From JBBQZL01 sp038207745 (GTDB lineage Bacteria > Actinomycetota > Thermoleophilia > Solirubrobacterales > 70-9): a stretch of DNA of 6,538 nucleotides. Location: NCBI GenBank assembly GCA_038207745.1, contig JBBQZL010000155.1, forward strand, positions 1-6,538, in the 5' to 3' direction. The position numbers and the translations under genes were made by a program. Below are positions 1 to 3,532 of this stretch, piece by piece; the stretch's first letter is position 1, and every line of letters starts with the position of its first letter. Below the pieces are notes generated by a model that made no database searches, had not been told where the DNA came from, and was given only the letters and a program-made list of their open reading frames with translations.

Positions 1-46
1 TCTTCGGCCCGCCACTCGCGGACTCACCCTGTCGGCCTCTTGCTGA
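1..46. repeat. 46-bp terminal direct repeat, left copy
   Basis: Bases 1-46 are identical, in the same orientation, to bases 6493-6538. An exact repeat at both extreme ends of a sequence is the usual signature of a circular molecule that was linearised, or of an assembly graph closed or broken on a shared k-mer. It is not a pair of inverted terminal repeats and no transposase is present. If the molecule is circular, its length is about 6,492 bp. Confidence 0.95.
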
Positions 47-145
47 CTCCGGCTCCGCGACGCCGCACCCTGCCCGGACTCGCCCTCATCACGTCCCCGC
101 TGACGTCCGCTTCTCCTTCCCGGCGCGCCCTCTGCGCGTCAGGCG
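47..145. other. GC-rich spacer with no recognisable gene, upstream of truncated dinB
   Basis: This stretch joins the terminal repeat to the dinB fragment. In the dinB frame there is an in-frame TGA at 101-103, and the codons between it and the ATG at 146 (RPLLLPGAPSARQA) do not resemble the palm-fingers region that should precede this part of Pol IV. Some words recur nearby: GGACTCRCCCT at 20-30 and 76-86, and ATCACGTC at 88-95 and 6487-6494. This suggests a repeat-derived junction sequence. No promoter was identified. Confidence 0.5.
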
Positions 146-769
146 ATGTGGGGTGTGGGCCCCGCACTCGAAGCGAAGCTCGTGAGGCAGGGAATCACGA
201 CCTTCGCCGACCTCGCCAGCGCCTCGATCGAGCGGTTGGAACGGCTTGCCGGAAGCGACGCCGAACGACTGCGACGCCTGGCCTTTGGTCAGGACGAGCG
301 CGAGATCGTGACCGACCGCTCCGCGAAGTCGATTGGTCAGGAGCGGACCTTCGGTGTCGATCTCTCCGATCCGGACTCGGTGCGAGAGACGCTCCTGGGC
401 GAAGTCGAGTCGATTGCCCGACGCCTGCGCCGCGCCGGTCTCGCCGCGGCGCGGGTCACGGTCAAGATTCGCTTCGGTGACTTTCAGACGATCACTCGCT
501 CGACGACGCTGGAGGCCGCGACCGATCGCACCGATCTGCTCTGGAACGCCGCATCCACGCTCTTCGACACCTGGTCACGGCGGGAGTTTGCACCGGTGCG
601 TCTGATCGGCGCGGCGCTTTCGTCTCTCGGGTCAGTCAGCGACAGCGCCGGGCTCTTCACGGTCGCCGACGACGAGAGACGGCGTCGGATCGATCGCGTC
701 GCCGACCGGGTGGTCGAGCGATTCGGCGCCGATGCGATCCGCCGCGCCGGGGGTCGCAAGGCCAGGTAG
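146..769 (+). CDS. dinB: DNA polymerase IV, C-terminal fragment (5'-truncated)
   Basis: This 207-residue product matches the C-terminal half of Y-family DNA polymerase IV, which performs low-fidelity translesion synthesis. Visible parts are the helix-hairpin-helix of the thumb (WGVGPALEAKLVRQGITTFADL, residues 2-23), the linker into the little finger (KSIGQERTF, 61-69), the little-finger core (ARRLRRAGLAAARVTVKIRF, 91-110, followed by DFQTITRSTTL) and a terminal helix (RIDRVADRVVERFG, 181-194). GLF at 169-171 sits where related proteins carry a clamp-binding QLxLF, but looks degenerate. Pol IV is normally about 350-400 residues, so roughly 180 N-terminal residues are missing, including palm, fingers and the catalytic acidic residues. 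An in-frame stop at 101-103 blocks any extension. The fragment cannot polymerise DNA by itself. The ATG at 146 is simply the first available start and falls on the conserved Trp-Gly-Val-Gly segment, with only a weak AGG two bases upstream. The 3' end overlaps the convergent wHTH gene by 138 bp. Confidence 0.88.
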   Translation: MWGVGPALEAKLVRQGITTFADLASASIERLERLAGSDAERLRRLAFGQDEREIVTDRSAKSIGQERTFGVDLSDPDSVRETLLGEVESIARRLRRAGLAAARVTVKIRFGDFQTITRSTTLEAATDRTDLLWNAASTLFDTWSRREFAPVRLIGAALSSLGSVSDSAGLFTVADDERRRRIDRVADRVVERFGADAIRRAGGRKAR

Positions 770-1894
770 CGGGCCCGCGGGGCAGCAGCCGATTGCATGC
801 CGCCTGCCCACGTGCCAGCGCAGCACGAGGCCCGCAAGCTCGAGTCGGGAGAGGGCCTGGCGCACGGCGGCACGGGACGCGCCGCAGCGGCGGGCCAGTT
901 CCAGCTCGCTCGCGCCGGCCCCGGGATCGTGTTCGATGGCCGCGAGAATCGACGCCCGCAGATCGCCTTCCAGGAGCCCGCGCACGCCGAGCGAGGGATT
1001 GTGGGCGAGGATCCACGCCGCGGGACGCAGCGCATCGGGCTTGCGATCGATCGGTCCGGCAAGCACGTTCCAGCGGCGGGCGATTGCGCTGCTGCGCTCG
1101 GCGAGGCGCCGAAGAAGCACGGGATGGCGCGAATCGACCATGAAGACCGGCACGCGAGTCGTCGCCGGACGACAGACGGCCAGCAGTTCGCGGGCGCGAA
1201 AGGTTCGGCCGATGGTGCCAATGGCGAGGGAGGTGTCGCCGCCGCCCTTCACGGTGATTCGAGGTGTCGCCGAGGGACCCGCGATTCGCGGGATCGTGAC
1301 GGAGGAACGGTGCGTCTCGGGAGCGTCGGTTGCTGCATGCGCTGCATGCACGACATGCGCGGCATGCTCGGCATGCGCTGCATGCTCGACATGCTCGACA
1401 TGCTCGGCATGCGCCGGACGCCGTCGAGCGTGACTCGCGGCCTCCTCGAACAGCCAGGCGAGGATCGCTCGCTCCTCGCCGGTGAGCCGTTCGACGGCCA
1501 TGCGAGCCAATCGATGTCGGGCCACCAGGATGCCGTAATAGGACAACCAGGTGACGGTCATGGTCAGCAGTCGAGCATGGCCGCGACCGGTGCGGACGGT
1601 TTCGATCAGCAGCCTCTCGAGATCGGGAGTGCTTCGACTCGGGGCGACGTTGAAGGCAGCGCCGAGACGAGCCCACGCCCGGACCAGTTGGGCAAGCTGG
1701 GCATCGGCGGAACCGCTGGGAGCGTTGACACCGCCCGCACCGCCCAAAAGGGCTGCGGCATTCGCGGCACCATTCGCAGCACCTTTCGCAGCATTGGGGG
1801 CTTCGCCGGAACCGATTGCGGGGGCCTCGGTCAGGGGAGTCCCGAGGATCTGTTCGGCGGCTCGAGTGGATGAATCGGTCTTTCGGTTCACCAT
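632..1894 (-). CDS. Winged-helix DNA-binding protein, second gene of nucleotidyltransferase operon
   Basis: The product has 420 residues. A winged helix-turn-helix lies at about 310-365: ILAAIEHDPGAGASELELA, then RCGASRAAVRQALSRLELAGLV and a short wing. The pattern (helix, SRAAVRQALSRLE recognition helix, LAGLVLRW) is GntR/MarR-like. Residues 65-152 form a predicted helical domain I do not recognise. Between them, residues 161-188 are a low-complexity run with a histidine at every third position (nine in all), encoded by a 9-bp DNA array. Residues 33-56 are Ala/Asn/Gly-rich. The ATG at 1894 overlaps the upstream gene's TGA by 7 nt and has an ideal GGAGGT eight bases upstream, so this start is well supported and translation is probably coupled. 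The last 46 codons or so run antisense into dinB. By analogy with AbiEi it could be the antitoxin or regulator of the adjacent nucleotidyltransferase. That role is inference, and a plain transcription factor is equally possible. Confidence 0.72.
   Translation of the reverse strand: MVNRKTDSSTRAAEQILGTPLTEAPAIGSGEAPNAAKGAANGAANAAALLGGAGGVNAPSGSADAQLAQLVRAWARLGAAFNVAPSRSTPDLERLLIETVRTGRGHARLLTMTVTWLSYYGILVARHRLARMAVERLTGEERAILAWLFEEAASHARRRPAHAEHVEHVEHAAHAEHAAHVVHAAHAATDAPETHRSSVTIPRIAGPSATPRITVKGGGDTSLAIGTIGRTFRARELLAVCRPATTRVPVFMVDSRHPVLLRRLAERSSAIARRWNVLAGPIDRKPDALRPAAWILAHNPSLGVRGLLEGDLRASILAAIEHDPGAGASELELARRCGASRAAVRQALSRLELAGLVLRWHVGRRHAIGCCPAGPLPGLATPGAADRIGAESLDHPVGDAIDPTPSLVVGDREEPGAVAD
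1336..1416. repeat. 9-bp tandem array, CATGCTCGR-type, about 9 units
   Basis: Nine contiguous 9-bp units begin with CATG at 1336, 1345, 1354, 1363, 1372, 1381, 1390, 1399 and 1408. The tails vary (GCTG, CTCGA, CTCGG, GCGCGG types). On the minus strand they encode residues of the wHTH protein as His-Ala-Glu, His-Ala-Ala or His-Val-Glu triplets. CATG is never interrupted across the nine units. There are no spacers, so this is a short coding minisatellite and not a CRISPR. Confidence 0.9.
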
Positions 1895-2925
1895 GCTCCA
1901 CTACCTCCACTACCTCCACCACCTCCACTACCTCCACCACCTCCGCTACCTCCACCACCTGCGGCAGGATCGGGCTCGCCGAGCGGCGGTCGGATCTCGT
2001 CGAGCAGTTCGATCGCATTCTCAATCGCCCCGCGCGGCCAGTCGTCATTGCCCCAGTCGACGAAGTGGCGACGCAGCAGGATGGCTTCGTCGTCGGTGAT
2101 CGCCAGGGCCTCAAGGTCTTCCACGTCCTGCGGGCGACCGGCCATCACCTTGAGGGCAAGAAGATCGATCCGACCGACGGCATGCACCACCAGCCGCGCG
2201 TGCGAGAGCACGCGGGTGCGGCGCACTTCCCAACCGGGAGGCATCGCATCCATCCACGGAGCGCCGCCGCTGTTGAGCCAGTGCTCGGCAAGTCCGAACT
2301 CCGGTGAAAGCTCCTGAGCCACTCGCTCGACGATCTCCCGAGCCCCGGGCGGATCGAAGAGCATCACATCGCAGTCGGAGGTCGTGCGCTCGGCTTCGAG
2401 AAGTCCCGAGAGCATTCCTGCGGCGCCACCAACGAGGAGCAGGTCGATCTCGTCGAACTCAGAAGCCTCGACGGAGAGTCGATCGGCCAAGGCTCGCAGG
2501 GCATCGACCATGAGGGGCGCAGCCATCACCGGCGCAGCAATCCGCTCCGGGCGCTCATCGAGCGGCTCCCGTGGGATGGAGGAGGTCGGCGACGGGTTCA
2601 TAAGGACCGGATCGGTCTGGGGCGATGGCGACTGGGGAGCGTGGGCGGGCATGTCTGGCATGTCTGGCATGTCCGGCATGTCCGGCAGGTCCGTCATGTC
2701 CGGCATGTCCGTCATGTCTGGCAGGTCCGGCATGTCCCGCATGTCCCGCATGTCCCGCAGGTCCGGCATGTCCCGCAGGTCCGGCATGTCCCGCATGTCC
2801 GGCAGGTCTGGCACGCCCGGCATCTTCGGCATGGCAGAACCCGAGACGTTCAGGGTCTCGGGGATCGACGTTGAAGATGGAGCGGGGCGAGGGGCGATGA
2901 CGGCACAAGTGTATCGTGTCACCAT
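1888..2925 (-). CDS. DUF6036/AbiEii-like nucleotidyltransferase with tripeptide-repeat N-terminus and Gly-Ser tail
   Basis: The product has 345 residues. The core at about 135-315 looks like a minimal Pol-beta-fold nucleotidyltransferase: LLLVGGAAGML (GG at 166-167), then TTSDCDVML with the acidic pair D184/D186, then DLLALKVMAGRPQDVEDLEAL (K259, R263, D267, D270). The Lys-Ala-Gly-Arg-x-x-D-x-x-D segment is characteristic of DUF6036 and AbiEii-type proteins, some of which are toxins that modify tRNA or other targets. Residues 39-92 are a run of Met/Leu-Pro/Arg/Thr-Asp triplets encoded by a 9-bp array, and 323-343 are a Gly-Ser tail encoded by another. Neither is part of the usual domain. The ATG at 2925 has no clear Shine-Dalgarno. 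ATGs at 2601 (residue 109) and 2511 (residue 139) would give a domain-only protein, and also lack a good site. It is the first gene of an operon with the wHTH gene. The function of the family here is inferred, not shown. Confidence 0.68.
   Translation of the reverse strand: MVTRYTCAVIAPRPAPSSTSIPETLNVSGSAMPKMPGVPDLPDMRDMPDLRDMPDLRDMRDMRDMPDLPDMTDMPDMTDLPDMPDMPDMPDMPAHAPQSPSPQTDPVLMNPSPTSSIPREPLDERPERIAAPVMAAPLMVDALRALADRLSVEASEFDEIDLLLVGGAAGMLSGLLEAERTTSDCDVMLFDPPGAREIVERVAQELSPEFGLAEHWLNSGGAPWMDAMPPGWEVRRTRVLSHARLVVHAVGRIDLLALKVMAGRPQDVEDLEALAITDDEAILLRRHFVDWGNDDWPRGAIENAIELLDEIRPPLGEPDPAAGGGGSGGGGGSGGGGGSGGSGAW
1896..1958. repeat. 9-bp tandem array, CTCCACTAC/CTCCACCAC, 7 units
   Basis: Seven 9-bp units start at 1896, 1905, 1914, 1923, 1932, 1941 and 1950, differing only at TAC/CAC and one CCG. 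On the minus strand they read GGAGGTAGT or GGAGGTGGT and encode the Gly-Ser tail (GGGGS-like) of the nucleotidyltransferase. The same bases give six copies of GGAGGT just upstream of the ATG of the wHTH gene at 1894. Confidence 0.92.
1903..1908 (-). promoter_or_regulatory. Shine-Dalgarno GGAGGT for the wHTH gene, proximal copy of six
   Basis: The minus strand reads GGAGGT, then 8 nt (AGTGGAGC), then ATG at 1894-1892, which is near-optimal ribosome-binding geometry. Five more GGAGGT copies lie at 9-nt steps upstream (plus coordinates 1912-1917, 1921-1926, 1930-1935, 1939-1944, 1948-1953). The site fixes the start of the downstream gene and supports translational coupling with the upstream gene, whose TGA is at 1890-1888. 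Confidence 0.6.
2650..2829. repeat. 9-bp tandem array, CATGTCCGG-type, about 20 units
   Basis: Units of nine bases start at 2650 and continue to 2829. Eighteen are clear (2650-2811) and the last two (CACGCCCGG, CATCTTCGG) are degenerate. Variants are CATGTCTGG, CATGTCCGG, CATGTCCCG, CATGTCCGT and CAGGTCCGG. A higher-order 18-bp pair (CAGGTCCGG plus CATGTCCCG) repeats at 2758-2793. On the minus strand the array encodes Met-Pro-Asp, Met-Arg-Asp, Leu-Pro-Asp and Met-Thr-Asp triplets in the nucleotidyltransferase N-terminus. There are no spacers. Confidence 0.93.
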
Positions 2926-2945
2926 ACAACAATATACCGAACATC
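2905..2945 (-). promoter_or_regulatory. Candidate promoter region of the nucleotidyltransferase-wHTH operon
   Basis: This is the most AT-rich pocket in an otherwise GC-rich window and lies at the 5' end of the minus-strand operon. The minus strand carries TATATT at plus 2936-2931, a possible -10 element, but no convincing -35. If that box is used, transcription would start close to 2924, almost on the ATG at 2925. The mRNA would then be leaderless, or translation would start at a later ATG. Confidence 0.25.
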
Positions 2946-3215
2946 CCTGATTTTCCGCGCCGGAGGGGCGCCAGCGGCACAGGTGGCGATGGCCGAAAGT
3001 TGCAAAGGGTGTGCCGAGATCGGCCGTTCGACAGAGTTCAACCTTCGAACCGCCTCGATGCGCCGACCGCTGGGATCAATGAGCGGGTTGTGTACGGGGT
3101 CTCCGAAGGTTCTGGACCCGCTCCGGAGCGAAGAAGGCCAGCTCGACCGGCGGCGGCGCAGGGGAGTGTGGATTTCGCGCGTGAGTCGTCGGGGTCGGCT
3201 CGCGACGATCCCAGG
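2926..3215. other. Intergenic stretch without a supported gene
   Basis: After the AT-rich pocket this segment becomes GC-rich again. Several frames stay open but their translations are Arg/Pro/Ser-rich and show no domain, so I find no supported gene here. It could be decayed coding sequence belonging to the dockerin-like remnant immediately downstream. Confidence 0.4.
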
Positions 3216-3353
3216 ATGCCTCAATTCCGATTCGCCGTCTCAGCCGCCGCCTGTGTGGCTCCGGCTGCCCCGCGGATCTCCGACGGCGACGGCGAGGTCG
3301 ACGGCGCCGATCTGGGATACCTGCTCTCGAACTGGGGGCCGTGCGCGTTGTGA
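3216..3353 (+). pseudogene. Remnant of secreted protein: short leader joined to dockerin-like C-terminal tail
   Basis: From the ATG at 3216 the frame gives 45 residues. They begin with a signal-like segment (MPQFRFAVSAAACVAPAA) and pass directly into SDGDGEVDGADLGYLLSNWGPC (3279-3344), followed by Ala-Leu and a stop. The second part is a half dockerin-like calcium loop with the terminal NWGPC that closes many extracellular proteins in Phycisphaerae, where it normally follows hundreds of residues. Here the body is absent. The likeliest reading is a secreted-protein gene that lost its middle by deletion, leaving both tips. Upstream residues in the same frame back to 2916 are not protein-like. 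Only AGG lies before the ATG, so expression is doubtful. A genuine 45-residue peptide cannot be excluded. Confidence 0.5.
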
Positions 3354-3420
3354 GGCGCGGGCGAGCCGGAGCCAAGTGAGGGCGCGAGACCGGCGTGCTC
3401 GAGGCGTGGTCAGTCGTAGG

Positions 3421-3462
3421 ATCGGCCGATTCCACGGGGCGACCCGGATCGACATGGTCGAT
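3421..3462. promoter_or_regulatory. Two palindromes upstream of the STAND gene, possible operator
   Basis: ATCGGCCGAT (3421-3430) is a perfect 10-bp palindrome. ATCGAC-ATG-GTCGAT (3448-3462) is a perfect inverted repeat with 3-nt spacing. Their centres are about 30 bp apart, near three helical turns, and they lie about 70-110 bp before the ATG at 3533. TTGAAC at 3463-3468 could be a -35 element but lacks a good -10. Such palindromes also arise by chance in GC-rich DNA. Confidence 0.25.
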
Positions 3463-3532
3463 TGAACGGCGCCTGCGGCTGGTGGTCACGGAGCGCCGAT
3501 GGGGACGCGAGGGGAAGTCGGAGCATGACACG

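Noticed and set aside
40..480. 146-residue plus-strand frame at the left edge
   Set aside because: It is out of frame with the conserved dinB sequence and is Arg-rich with no domain. It is a shadow.
484..1221. Alternative minus-strand gene overlapping dinB and the wHTH domain
   Set aside because: Its translation is Arg/Ser/Pro-rich without motifs. The frame of 632-1894 carries the actual wHTH.
797..1873. Long plus-strand open frame opposite the wHTH gene
   Set aside because: It stays open because GC-rich sequence and 9-bp repeats lack stops. The translation shows no domain, whereas the minus strand has a wHTH, a Shine-Dalgarno and operon structure.
657..2114. Minus-strand open frame spanning both operon genes in another frame
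   Set aside because: The translation is Arg/Ser/Cys-rich and repetitive with no recognisable motif. It crosses the well-supported gene boundary at 1888-1894.
2650..2829. CRISPR array
   Set aside because: Units are 9 bp, directly adjacent and without unique spacers. They are coding and no cas gene is present.
2384..2950. Open frames in all phases across the CATGTCCGG array (for example Met-Ser-Gly or His-Ala-Gly runs)
   Set aside because: A 9-bp repeat without stops reads open in every frame on both strands. Only the nucleotidyltransferase frame continues into a recognisable domain.
3395..3532. GTG start extending the STAND protein by 46 residues
   Set aside because: The extension has no recognisable feature. 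The ATG at 3533 has GGAG at 9-nt spacing and is the better start.
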